Assembly (NCBI GenBank): GCA_948571325.1
Contig: CAOZKB010000011.1
Location: forward strand, 1-21,401
Direction of reading: 5' to 3'
Length of the DNA: 21,401 bases
Origin: an uncultured Candidatus Saccharibacteria bacterium
Lineage (GTDB): Bacteria; Patescibacteriota; Saccharimonadia; Saccharimonadales; Saccharimonadaceae
The translations under genes were made by a program, and so were the position numbers. Under the pieces are notes generated by a model. That model was not told where the DNA came from, did not search any database, and worked only from the letters and a program-made list of their open reading frames with translations. Shown in pieces: positions 1-7,318 of this stretch. How positions within the stretch are numbered: the stretch's first letter is position 1; the number at the start of each line of letters is the position of its first letter.

Positions 1-854
1 AATACTGGGTAGCTAAGCTTGCAGACGGGAATTGTTGGATGACGCAGAATTTGGCTTATGATTTAGTCAAAGGGAAGGTATTAACTCCGAGTGATACGGA
101 TGTGACGGCAGACTGGACTGTGCCACTTGCTACTGAAAATACATTACCAACAAAAGAGAGTAATCCTACGGCAACAGAGCTACGCTCTTGGGACTTGGGG
201 GAATATGTGATTAAGAAGCCAGCCAGCTACGATAAATGCGATATTACTTCTCTGTCTGTAGGGACGACGTTTGATGTATGCCAAAATGTGCAAAACGTAA
301 AAGATTGGGTAGGAAGTTTTGTAGCGGATACCATAAATGAAGAATATGTTGCAATTAACAATGATTCAGAAACTTACGACGCGCATTATTTGCTTGGAAA
401 CTACTATCTATACAATACCGCTACTGTTGGTACCGTGATTGACAAAAAAGCTTGGTACACGGAAGAGGCACCCAGTTCAATCTGTCCTAAGGGGTGGAGA
501 CTTCCATCTATGGGTAACGCAAGTGGAATTACTAATTCTATGCTTCCTAACTATAGTTTTTATAATTTGTTACTTTCATATGGTTACGAGGAGCTTACCG
601 GGCAATTTTGGCAGGTTTTGGATGGTATGAACCAGAATCCGATGAAGATGCCAATCGCCGCTACATTGGCTGGATATTTTAATATCTCTGAAGGTCTCTA
701 CAGGATCGGCAGCAGTGTTGGGTATTGGAACGCTACATTAGATCCCAATATAAATTATGCCATTCGTACTACTATTAACGAAGGTACAATAGGTATAACG
801 CACGGCGGACAGCGTATCGATAATGTGCATTCGGTGCGTTGCCTTGCTCGCTAA
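1..854 (+). CDS. FISUMP-domain surface protein, 5' end outside window
   Basis: This is the C-terminal part of a surface protein carrying a Fibrobacter succinogenes major paralogous (FISUMP) domain. The reading frame is open from base 3, upstream of the first ATG at 39, and reads YWVAKLADGNCWMTQNL, the domain's hallmark, so the true start lies left of the window. Further family motifs follow: YDAHYLLGNYYLYN, then SSICPKGWRLP, and a terminal SVRCLAR before the TAA at 852-854. Bases 1-55 match 8835-8889 of the second FISUMP gene with one mismatch, while the rest diverges. By comparison with the gene at 8075, an N-terminal membrane anchor and a beta-rich domain probably precede it. FISUMP domains occur in exported proteins and their ligand is unknown. 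No terminator is visible before the pilin promoter. The family call is strong; the function is unknown. Confidence 0.85.
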   Translation, partial: YWVAKLADGNCWMTQNLAYDLVKGKVLTPSDTDVTADWTVPLATENTLPTKESNPTATELRSWDLGEYVIKKPASYDKCDITSLSVGTTFDVCQNVQNVKDWVGSFVADTINEEYVAINNDSETYDAHYLLGNYYLYNTATVGTVIDKKAWYTEEAPSSICPKGWRLPSMGNASGITNSMLPNYSFYNLLLSYGYEELTGQFWQVLDGMNQNPMKMPIAATLAGYFNISEGLYRIGSSVGYWNATLDPNINYAIRTTINEGTIGITHGGQRIDNVHSVRCLAR

Positions 855-882
855 TTAAACTCCGCTATTACTACCAAAACTA

Positions 883-891
883 TGTTACAAT
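883..891 (+). promoter_or_regulatory. extended -10 promoter of the pilin gene
   Basis: TG at 883-884 and TACAAT at 886-891 form an extended -10 box. No good -35 is visible. The ATG begins 7 bases after the box (6 bases between), which predicts transcription starting at or next to the A of ATG, that is, a leaderless mRNA. No Shine-Dalgarno sequence is present. Confidence 0.6.
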
Positions 892-897
892 ATTAGT

Positions 898-1317
898 ATG
901 AACAAGCAGCCAAATCCCGTTCAATCTGCGACAAAAAAAGGCTTCACTGTAGTTGAGCTAATGATTGTCGGTGCATTTGCTGCCTTGCTAGTTGTACTGT
1001 TTTTCATCCAAAAGTCTAATGTTGAGGCCATGGATCGCGACGATGACCGCAAAACCGCCATTAACGCAATGTATTACGCCCTAGAAGAATATTATTATCC
1101 CAAAAATGGCTATTATCCAGAAGCAATTTCTGAAGAGAACCTTCCGGTGATCGACCCCGCGCTTTTCACCGATCCGCACGGCATTAACCTTGGTGTTGAC
1201 GGTAGCTCATATAGTTACGAGGCCGCTAACTGCAATAGTGATGGCGAATGTAAAGAATTCACCCTCCGCGCCAACCTCGAAAAAGAAGATACTTATATCA
1301 AAAAAGGTAAAAAATAA
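898..1317 (+). CDS. type IV pilin-like protein (prepilin)
   Basis: Small pilin or pseudopilin of 139 residues. A basic leader ends in KKG and is followed by FTVVELMIV, the prepilin peptidase site: cleavage after Gly15, Phe16 becoming residue 1, and Glu20 the conserved Glu5. A hydrophobic helix follows to about residue 40, then a Tyr-rich helix with KNGYYPEA, common in pilins. A C-terminal Cys pair (CNSDGEC) could close a disulfide loop. Such pilins are inserted in the membrane and assembled into type IV pili, which Saccharibacteria use in attachment and motility. The stop overlaps the arcC start (TAATG), so the two are translationally coupled. The mRNA looks leaderless. No assembly ATPase or peptidase gene is in the window, so major versus minor pilin cannot be decided. 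Confidence 0.85.
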   Translation: MNKQPNPVQSATKKGFTVVELMIVGAFAALLVVLFFIQKSNVEAMDRDDDRKTAINAMYYALEEYYYPKNGYYPEAISEENLPVIDPALFTDPHGINLGVDGSSYSYEAANCNSDGECKEFTLRANLEKEDTYIKKGKK

Positions 1318-2270
1318 TGTCTGCTACTAAACCTCGCGTTGTCATTGCTCTCGGCGGTAATGCCTTGCAGAGAAACGGCGAAGTTGCTGCCGCCGCCCAA
1401 AAAGCTGTCGCTACTCAAGTTGGTCAAACTATCGCCGCCTTGTCTAGTGATTATGAAATCATCGTAGCTCACGGTAATGGTCCACAGGTCGGCAATATTT
1501 TGATCCACGAAGAAACCGCTGCTACCGATTCCGCTCCTGCTATGCCACTCGAAACCGCCGTAGCTATGAGTCAGGGCCAAATTGGCTATTGGCTAGCTCA
1601 GGCCATTGATAATGCTTTCGTCGAAGCTCCTAATGACCAAAACCAGCTTAACACCGCGGCTTTAGTTACCCAAGTCGTCGTTGACGAGCATGACCCTGCT
1701 TTTGCTAATCCAACTAAACCTATCGGCGAATTCTATACCGCTGAGCAGGCCCAAACTCTGGAGTCTGAACGTAGCTGGACTTTACGCGAGGACGCCGGCC
1801 GCGGTTATCGTCGCGTCGTACCGTCTCCTCGGCCGATTGATATTGTTGAGCAACAGGGAATTAAAACTTTGGTTGAATCCGGCGCTATTGTAATTGCGGC
1901 TGGCGGCGGCGGCATACCTGTTATCCGTGCTAATAATGGAGAACTGCACGGTGTTGATGCTGTTATTGATAAAGATCTCGCAGCTGAGGTGTTAGCTAAA
2001 ATCATTGCCGCTGACATTTTCGTTTCAGTCACCGCTGTGCCTAATGTTTTTATTAATTTTGGCACTCCCGAGCAGCAAGCTCTAGGTCAAATCTCTAAAG
2101 ACGAACTTCAGACTTATCTCGACGCTGGTCATTTTGCTGCCGGCTCTATGTTGCCAAAAGTTCAAGCCGCCCTTCAATTTGCCGATGAAAACCGCCGCAG
2201 TATTATTACCTCCCCCGAGAATCTAGCCGCTGCCCTTAAATCTCAGGCAGGTACTATTATCACTGCTTAA
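1317..2270 (+). CDS. arcC: carbamate kinase
   Basis: Carbamate kinase, 317 residues, the family's usual length. It converts carbamoyl phosphate and ADP into ATP, CO2 and ammonia, the energy-yielding step of the arginine deiminase pathway. Visible amino-acid-kinase motifs are ALGGNAL at residues 11-17, AHGNGPQVG, MSQGQIGYWLAQAI, the SPRP segment, AAGGGGIPV and DAVIDKDLAAEVLA, and near the end AGSMLPKVQAA. The ATG overlaps the pilin stop by one base, and no separate promoter or strong ribosome site is visible, so translation probably depends on coupling. Arginine deiminase and ornithine carbamoyltransferase genes are not in the window. The gene is followed by palindromic DNA and a convergent gene. 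Confidence 0.96.
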   Translation: MSATKPRVVIALGGNALQRNGEVAAAAQKAVATQVGQTIAALSSDYEIIVAHGNGPQVGNILIHEETAATDSAPAMPLETAVAMSQGQIGYWLAQAIDNAFVEAPNDQNQLNTAALVTQVVVDEHDPAFANPTKPIGEFYTAEQAQTLESERSWTLREDAGRGYRRVVPSPRPIDIVEQQGIKTLVESGAIVIAAGGGGIPVIRANNGELHGVDAVIDKDLAAEVLAKIIAADIFVSVTAVPNVFINFGTPEQQALGQISKDELQTYLDAGHFAAGSMLPKVQAALQFADENRRSIITSPENLAAALKSQAGTIITA

Positions 2271-2364
2271 AGTGTTGCAAAAATTGCAATAAAACTTATA
2301 CACGTGTCTAAACTCTTCGGCAGAATCTTATCTATTGTTGTAAAAATTACAACACTTTTATAAA
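2269..2364. terminator. palindromic convergent terminator region after arcC
   Basis: Two small palindromes lie between the convergent arcC and oxidoreductase genes: TTGCAA-AAA-TTGCAA (2275-2289) and GTTGTAA-AAA-TTACAAC (2337-2353). The second is followed by ACTTTTAT, as in a weak terminator on +. The outer arms AAAGTGTTG (2269-2277) and CAACACTTT (2350-2358) pair perfectly, closing a larger structure. The arrangement fits termination from one or both sides; an operator pair is an alternative reading. Confidence 0.45.
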
Positions 2365-2394
2365 AATAAGCTTAAAATTTATCAAAATCCTTCA

Positions 2395-3765
2395 CTAGCT
2401 AGCTAATTTTCGGGCAGCCGTCCACACAGCTTGACTCCAGCTTGCCGCCACGTGTGGCGTCCCAGCTAACTCATTGGCCTTTAATCCGTTGCGCACCGCC
2501 AAAGCTATCTCCTGAATAATCAAATCCGCCTCTGGTGCCACCACGGTTCCACCCAAAATCTGTCCTTTGTGCGGCTCCGCCAGTAGCTTTACAAAACCCG
2601 TCCGAAAATCACTCGTAATCGCCGCGTGGACGTCACTAATTGGTACTACTGCTGCTTTATACTTTTGCTTAATCTGCCAACATTCAGTCTCGTTTAGCCC
2701 CACTTTTGCTACGCGCGGTAGGGTATTGGTCATCCGCGTAAAGCCCGTATAATTTGTAATGTTGCCAGACTTTTTTAAGGCATTCATCGTGGCTAATTTG
2801 CCTTCATATGCAGCCTTTTCGCTTGAGCTTTCTCCGCCGATTGCGTCTCCCGCTGCCCAAATATCACGATTCGAAGTTTGCAATCCTTTATCCACTTGTA
2901 TCCCGCGCCGCGTATATTTAACTCCTGCATTTTCCAATCCTAAATCTAACGCTGGCTCAGGGGTAGTTGCTAAAATTACTTCTTCTACTCGTACAATTTT
3001 TTCTTGCCCATCCCGCACAAAAATTACTTGTTTGCTTTTATCGCTCTGCTCCAACGCCACGACGCGCGCGCCAGTTAGAACTTTCACCTGCAAGTTATCT
3101 CGCAAATGTTTTTCCATTGTTTCGCTTACTTCCAAATCTTCCCGTGGCAAAATCCGATCTTGCGCTTCTGCTAACAAAACTTTACTGCCCAGCGCCGCAA
3201 AATATTCCGCTAACTCACAGCCCGTCGACCCCGCCCCTACTACAAATAACACTTTTGGTATTTTTGGAATTCTGGGAGCCGTGTCGGGCGACCAACAATT
3301 CACTGTATCAATCCCTGCCACGCCACTTACGGTTAAATTTGAACCAGTTGCAATCAAAATCTTCTCTGCCCTCACCTCCAGTCCATCAATCGAAACCAAA
3401 TTTGGTCCAACAAACTGCGCATAACCACGCAAACATTCAATCCCTGCGCTTTCAAACAGCTTTTTGCTACCGCCTCCCGCACGCCGTGTCGCAATCGCTT
3501 GCCAGTTTAGCACGCCCGCATAGTTATAGCGCAGATTATTACTAGAAATCCCAAACCTCGCGCCCGACATCGCCTCTGCGTAACGATGCGCAAAACCCAG
3601 TGCCGCTCCATAGGGGATATCCCGATAATTTAGTTCCGTTCCGCCCCAGCAGTCCGCCTCGACAATCGCCGTCCCAAAACCTAATTCCGCCGCCAATAAA
3701 GCTGCCGCACTTCCCGCCGCGCCGCTTCCTATCACTAAATACTGATAATCGTAATTCCTAGACAT
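2395..3765 (-). CDS. FAD/NAD-dependent oxidoreductase of the dihydrolipoamide dehydrogenase/mercuric reductase family, lacking the redox disulfide
   Basis: A 456-residue flavoprotein with the full fold of class I pyridine nucleotide-disulfide oxidoreductases. The FAD motif GSGAAG is at residues 13-18, ILIATGSN closes the FAD domain, VVGAGSTGCELAEYFAALG is the NAD(P) motif, IWAAGDAIGG binds the FAD ribityl/flavin, and a dimerisation domain follows. The redox-active CxxxxC is missing: the segment GGTELNYRDIP has Glu44 and Asp49 where the family has cysteines. The C-terminal His-Glu pair is also changed, with TPHVAASWSQ in place of the HAHPTLSE type. It therefore cannot act as a normal lipoamide, glutathione or mercuric reductase; an NAD(P)H oxidase-like or quinone reductase role is possible. 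The start has no close ribosome site; an extended -10 box lies about 60 bases upstream. Confidence 0.85.
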   Translation of the reverse strand: MSRNYDYQYLVIGSGAAGSAAALLAAELGFGTAIVEADCWGGTELNYRDIPYGAALGFAHRYAEAMSGARFGISSNNLRYNYAGVLNWQAIATRRAGGGSKKLFESAGIECLRGYAQFVGPNLVSIDGLEVRAEKILIATGSNLTVSGVAGIDTVNCWSPDTAPRIPKIPKVLFVVGAGSTGCELAEYFAALGSKVLLAEAQDRILPREDLEVSETMEKHLRDNLQVKVLTGARVVALEQSDKSKQVIFVRDGQEKIVRVEEVILATTPEPALDLGLENAGVKYTRRGIQVDKGLQTSNRDIWAAGDAIGGESSSEKAAYEGKLATMNALKKSGNITNYTGFTRMTNTLPRVAKVGLNETECWQIKQKYKAAVVPISDVHAAITSDFRTGFVKLLAEPHKGQILGGTVVAPEADLIIQEIALAVRNGLKANELAGTPHVAASWSQAVWTAARKLAS

Positions 3766-3775
3766 TTATGTTTTT

Positions 3776-3834
3776 GGCCCACCTCGGCCCACTTCCCAAT
3801 TATGTATTTTATATTATTTTACCACGATTTTGAA
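3776..3834 (-). promoter_or_regulatory. promoter and tandem-repeat operator candidate upstream of the oxidoreductase
   Basis: On the minus strand TGG-TAAAAT (3834-3826) forms an extended -10 box in the last codons of the upstream gene. Between it and the ATG the heptamer GTGGGCC occurs twice with 10-base spacing (3792-3786 and 3782-3776), one helical turn, which would suit a dimeric regulator. GAGG in the repeat lies rather far from the ATG to serve as a ribosome site. Confidence 0.35.
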
Positions 3835-4084
3835 AGACATAAGCCAAATCCGCACTATACTTTTGCAGCTCCGCTAAAATCTGCTGTTCCAGTTCACCTT
3901 TCCGTGAATTTTTGTGTAATTCTAGCCATTTTTCGGCTTTTTCGGTTACTTTTTCTGTAATTACCTCTGCCGTTCCATTCGGCATCCCCAAAGCTCGCGC
4001 ATCTTTTAGCAAACTTTTTCGTAGCTTTTCTGGCGCAAATTCCACTTTTGTTTCAATCTGTGCCGTCATTTTTCGTTTTCTCAT
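3809..4084 (-). CDS. small ATP-cone-like protein
   Basis: A protein of 91 residues resembling a stand-alone ATP-cone domain, the nucleotide-sensing module found at the N-terminus of ribonucleotide reductases and in NrdR. The order of features fits: a short beta-strand (TKVEF), then the helix PEKLRKSLLKDAR, a predicted helix with VITEKVTEKAEKWLEL, and an ending like the family's (SADLAYVFQNRGK, compare the usual A-x-x-Y motif). There is no zinc ribbon, so it is not a whole NrdR. The start at 4084 is chosen because GAGG lies 7 bases upstream; an inner ATG follows five codons later. It lies 34 bases after the membrane protein gene and is probably cotranscribed. The domain call is from pattern only. 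Confidence 0.55.
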   Translation of the reverse strand: MRKRKMTAQIETKVEFAPEKLRKSLLKDARALGMPNGTAEVITEKVTEKAEKWLELHKNSRKGELEQQILAELQKYSADLAYVFQNRGKII

Positions 4085-4118
4085 ACTAAAACCTCAAGAA
4101 TCAAAACAATCCAGCCCA

Positions 4119-4811
4119 TTATGCTAAAACCTCAAAAGCTAAAATGAATAAGCCTAGCGTCAAAAAACCTATCCCCGCTAAAATTCGGAAAAAATTCTTG
4201 TGCTTCACCCTCCAACGCTGAATTTCTACAATTGTTTGTCCTCGTCGCACTGCCAGACGCAAAATTATTGGTGGCAAAATCGTAATCAGAGTATAACCTG
4301 CTACTGCCAATAATTGTGCCAAAGGTTCCAACGCCATAATACTATTTGCTGCTACCAAATAAAGCACAATCGTAAACGGCATTTCTGCTAAACTAGTTAA
4401 AACTCCCAGCGAAAACGCCTCGGTATTGCTATTAGTATTTTTTGCTCGCTCGTCAATGTATTTCGCCACCGTGCGCGGCAACCAAAGTTCTGTACTGCGC
4501 CCACGTCGGTAATAAAACATCCACACAATCAGCGCCATCGCGATTAAAAGCCCCGCAATAATCAAAATTTCTTCCGTATATAGCATCCCGTCAAAGTAGC
4601 AGCTCAAAATAAAGCACGTCGCCGCCAAGCTCAAAAATACCAACATCCCAATCCCCGAAATATAACTATCTACCAAATATTTCGTTTTGGTGCGCACATG
4701 TTTTCCTAAACTTGCATGATAGAGCAACAGAAGCCCGCCAAGTTGCAATTGTAAACTTGCATGAATTGCTGCTGCTAAAAACACCTCACTTAAGGGGATA
4801 ACCATCTCCAT
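4119..4811 (-). CDS. polytopic membrane protein, possibly LysE/GAP-like transporter
   Basis: An integral membrane protein of 230 residues with about six hydrophobic helices, separated by a basic cytoplasmic loop (YYRRGRSTELWLPR) and ending in a helix. The segment AFSLGVLTSLAEMPFTIVLYL, followed by a second half of similar build, resembles LysE/DsbD-superfamily exporters such as the GAP and Sap families; no signature residue settles the family. I chose the ATG at 4811 rather than the upstream GTG at 4829, because a TGTTATAAT extended -10 box covers that GTG and lies exactly 6 bases from the ATG. The mRNA would be leaderless. It is divergent from the lamin-tail gene and is followed by the ATP-cone gene on the same strand. 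Confidence 0.7.
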   Translation of the reverse strand: MEMVIPLSEVFLAAAIHASLQLQLGGLLLLYHASLGKHVRTKTKYLVDSYISGIGMLVFLSLAATCFILSCYFDGMLYTEEILIIAGLLIAMALIVWMFYYRRGRSTELWLPRTVAKYIDERAKNTNSNTEAFSLGVLTSLAEMPFTIVLYLVAANSIMALEPLAQLLAVAGYTLITILPPIILRLAVRRGQTIVEIQRWRVKHKNFFRILAGIGFLTLGLFILAFEVLA

Positions 4812-4817
4812 ATTGCA

Positions 4818-4826
4818 ATTATAACA
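4818..4826 (-). promoter_or_regulatory. extended -10 promoter of the membrane protein gene
   Basis: Minus strand TG-T-TATAAT, with the hexamer at 4823-4818, a perfect consensus. The ATG at 4811 follows after 6 bases, predicting a leaderless transcript. No -35 is visible at the expected distance. Confidence 0.65.
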
Positions 4827-4835
4827 CACTTATGC

Positions 4836-4865
4836 TTGTACTTTTAAAAAAATTTGTGCTATGCT
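4836..4865 (+). promoter_or_regulatory. promoter of the lamin-tail protein gene
   Basis: TTGTAC (4836-4841), an 18-base spacer ending in TGC, and TATGCT (4860-4865) make an extended -10 promoter. The ATG at 4872 follows after 6 bases, again predicting a leaderless mRNA. It is divergent from the promoter at 4818-4826, with 36 bases between the two -10 boxes. Confidence 0.6.
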
Positions 4866-4871
4866 CCCCTC

Positions 4872-6623
4872 ATGAAGAAAAATACCATCGTCAAACAGAG
4901 AAAACCTTATACTTATTTTATCTTAATTGTCAGTTGTTGCCTACTTTTGTGTAGCATTTTATGTTTCAGCATTAGGACTATTGCTAATCAGCCTGCGCCC
5001 CCTCCAGGCCCGAATTTTAATAACTCGCTTCTTGGATTCAATAGTTTAGTTAGCACTTCTTCTGCTAAACCCCTTGCTGAATCAATCACCGAAGCGACTA
5101 CCGGCTCAAACCCAAATTCAACCACCGAACCAACCATCCCGCCCGACGACGAAACTCCCGCTTTGCCAGATGCCCCCGTCATTAAAACCGACCTGTACCT
5201 TTATGCTATTAACCCCGGCTACACTGGTCCAGATGGTACGCGGGACGTCGGCGAATTTATCGAACTTCGCAAAAACTCCACTGTCTCTACGCCGCTTTCG
5301 CTAGCTGGATACAGTCTTCGTTATACTAATACTAGTGGCACTACCTCTACAATTTACGAATTTCCAGCTGGCAGCTCTATGACCGGAGAAAATATTTTAT
5401 TGCGCCTTGCTCGTTCACCCGAGCATGATTTGGCTGATTTGACTTATTCGACCACCTTGGCAACGTCAGCCGGACCACTCGAGCTTCTGTATCACGATGA
5501 AGTTATTGACTCGCTCTGCTGGACAGGGAAGACGGGCTGCTCAACTGCTTTTAAAAGTGCCAATCCTACCAGTCTTGTCCGCGACTTAACTACTGGCAAA
5601 TTTGCTCACCAGCTCAATTATTTACCTAATTTTGATCCTGCTCATCCTTCAATCACCCTACCTTCCACTCCAGACGATGATAATGGTAATCCAGCAGATC
5701 AACCTAGCGGCACTCCTCATTGTCAAGGTCTGCGTTTTTCTGAAATCCACGCCTATTATGCGAATGATAAGGCCGAGCAGTTTATTGAACTTTATAATCC
5801 TACCGACGAAAATATTACACTTGACGGTTGTAACCTAAAATATAAAAAGAAAACTTATCCTCTGGCTGGGCAAATCTTCGCTAATACTTATCTTGCTTAC
5901 TATCCGAACCAAGCCATCATCCGTGATACCCAAGGCCATGAACGTCCAGCTACTGCCAGCTCTAACTCTAATGCTAATCATACGAATACTTCGGCTACTT
6001 TTTCCTTGACCAGAAATCCTAATACTTCTAATGTGGTTGAACTTTATGACGAAGATGCTTCACGAGTTGATGTGATGGAATATTATCATGGTCAAAAGAA
6101 ATCCACGGCTTACGCTAGATTTTACGATGCCGGTGGGGAAGAGAACTGGCAAGTTACCTATGCGCTGACCCCAGCCGCTGAGAATGTTTACCAAGAATTT
6201 CGCAGTTGTCCTGACGGCAAAATCATTAATCCGGCCACGGGCAATTGTGTTAATGCTACGGTCGCCTCTGCTCTTAAAGAATGTCCAGCCGGAAAATATC
6301 GCAGCCCAATTACAGGGCGTTGCCGTAATTTGGAAACCTCCAGCGAACCTAAGCCTTGTGCCGAAGGTTACGAACGTAATCCTGAAACAAACCGTTGCCG
6401 CAAAGTCACCAAAACCAACGCTGGCGCCGATTACGCTCTAGTGCCGACGACCCGCGGCGGCGAGTCGTCGACTTTTATCGCAATCGGCGCCATCCTCTTA
6501 CTCTCCGCTGGCGGTATTTGCTATGTTATATTTCAGTACCGACGCGAATTCGGGCGGGGCGCTCGCCGCATCTCTTACCGCATTTCCTCTGCTATCAACA
6601 AAATCAAAAAGCCCAAACCCTAG
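4872..6623 (+). CDS. lamin-tail-domain surface protein with Cys repeats
   Basis: An exported, membrane-bound protein of 583 residues counted from the ATG at 4872. A TTG at 4854 lies upstream but overlaps the promoter, so it is not used. An N-terminal membrane helix (about 14-36) and a Ser/Thr/Pro-rich linker come first. Two lamin-tail-like beta domains follow, with the typical EFIELRKN and EQFIELYNP strands, the second beginning LRFSEIHAYY. Three short Cys repeats come next, CPDGKIINPATGNC, CPAGKYRSPITGRC and CAEGYERNPETNRC, each able to make one disulfide. A C-terminal membrane helix and a basic tail close the protein. Lamin-tail domains in bacteria sit in secreted proteins and may bind other molecules or nucleic acid. 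The role here is unknown; display on the outer face of the membrane is inferred. Confidence 0.8.
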   Translation: MKKNTIVKQRKPYTYFILIVSCCLLLCSILCFSIRTIANQPAPPPGPNFNNSLLGFNSLVSTSSAKPLAESITEATTGSNPNSTTEPTIPPDDETPALPDAPVIKTDLYLYAINPGYTGPDGTRDVGEFIELRKNSTVSTPLSLAGYSLRYTNTSGTTSTIYEFPAGSSMTGENILLRLARSPEHDLADLTYSTTLATSAGPLELLYHDEVIDSLCWTGKTGCSTAFKSANPTSLVRDLTTGKFAHQLNYLPNFDPAHPSITLPSTPDDDNGNPADQPSGTPHCQGLRFSEIHAYYANDKAEQFIELYNPTDENITLDGCNLKYKKKTYPLAGQIFANTYLAYYPNQAIIRDTQGHERPATASSNSNANHTNTSATFSLTRNPNTSNVVELYDEDASRVDVMEYYHGQKKSTAYARFYDAGGEENWQVTYALTPAAENVYQEFRSCPDGKIINPATGNCVNATVASALKECPAGKYRSPITGRCRNLETSSEPKPCAEGYERNPETNRCRKVTKTNAGADYALVPTTRGGESSTFIAIGAILLLSAGGICYVIFQYRREFGRGARRISYRISSAINKIKKPKP

Positions 6624-6644
6624 CCCCCTCTCGCGCCCCGCCCA

Positions 6645-7277
6645 TCAACCCAAGAAAACTGGCGGCTTGTCACTAAAATCTGCCAATGCCTGCACTACAT
6701 TAGCAAAAACTTGATCCCGCGGAAAATCCGCTTTCACCGGCACTAGTAAACCAAGTTCCTGATAATGCTTTAATACCGGCACAGTTTTTTCCTTATATTC
6801 CTGAATCCGATTCTGGAAGATTCGCGGGTTCGCATCGTCCTCCCGCAACCCTCGGTCACCCAAAATCTTCGCCGCCTCCCATCGCTCGATCACGGTCTGC
6901 TCCGACAGCTCTAGCACGACAGCTGCTTTAATCTGGTGTCCACTCTCCTTAGCTACGCTCATTACTTGGTCTTCTTCGCCCGCCCAACGCCCAATCGACG
7001 ATAAAACTAGCGGATATTCCCAGAGCTCCCGTTTCTCAAAATATGGCAACACCCATTCATAAAACATATTAGAAGGAATTAGCCTGCCCTGGTGTGTCAG
7101 ACTTTGTCGCGTAGATTCCTCTATTGCCCGCACGATAATCCCTGAAGACAAAAACTTCGCTCCTAGTCCCTCCGCCAAGCGCACCCCCACGGTATCTTTA
7201 CCGCTCATTGGTAGCCCAAAAACGTTAATGCTTCCAGTCCCCAGCCACTCCTTAATTTTCGCAAGTTGTTCTTCCAT
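6645..7277 (-). CDS. adenylate kinase-like nucleoside monophosphate kinase
   Basis: A P-loop kinase of 210 residues in the adenylate kinase family. The P-loop GLPMSGKDT is at residues 21-29, the NMP-binding segment FLSSGIIVRA follows, and the end has the family signature REDD, then RIQEYKEKTVPVLKHYQELGL. The LID between the two arginine regions is reduced to a few residues, as in short-type kinases, and the usual zinc cysteines are absent. Substrate preference (AMP, CMP or other) cannot be told. An upstream ATG at 7322 would add 15 residues but runs through the promoter; the ATG at 7277 is 6 bases after a perfect -10 box and is preferred. The 3' end nearly meets the lamin-tail gene, 21 bases away and convergent. 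A true adk elsewhere in the genome is likely. Confidence 0.8.
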   Translation of the reverse strand: MEEQLAKIKEWLGTGSINVFGLPMSGKDTVGVRLAEGLGAKFLSSGIIVRAIEESTRQSLTHQGRLIPSNMFYEWVLPYFEKRELWEYPLVLSSIGRWAGEEDQVMSVAKESGHQIKAAVVLELSEQTVIERWEAAKILGDRGLREDDANPRIFQNRIQEYKEKTVPVLKHYQELGLLVPVKADFPRDQVFANVVQALADFSDKPPVFLG

Positions 7278-7283
7278 ATCCCC

Positions 7284-7292
7284 ATTATAACA
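7284..7292 (-). promoter_or_regulatory. extended -10 promoter of the adenylate kinase-like gene
   Basis: Minus strand TG-T-TATAAT (hexamer 7289-7284), with 6 bases to the ATG at 7277. No ribosome site is visible, so the mRNA is predicted to be leaderless. The box lies just downstream of the stop of a FISUMP fragment on the same strand. Confidence 0.65.
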
Positions 7293-7318
7293 TAAAATCT
7301 CAAAAACGTCCTTCAAAC

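Noticed and set aside
4084..4137. Direct repeat CTAAAACCTCAA at 4086 and 4125
   Set aside because: It consists of the ribosome site region of one gene and the last codons of the other; the spacing and short length do not point to a mobile element, and coincidence or a small duplication is enough.
4812..4829. GTG start at 4829 for the membrane protein, and TTG at 4854 for the lamin-tail protein
   Set aside because: Both codons lie in or before the -10 boxes that drive their own genes, so they would not be in the mRNA.
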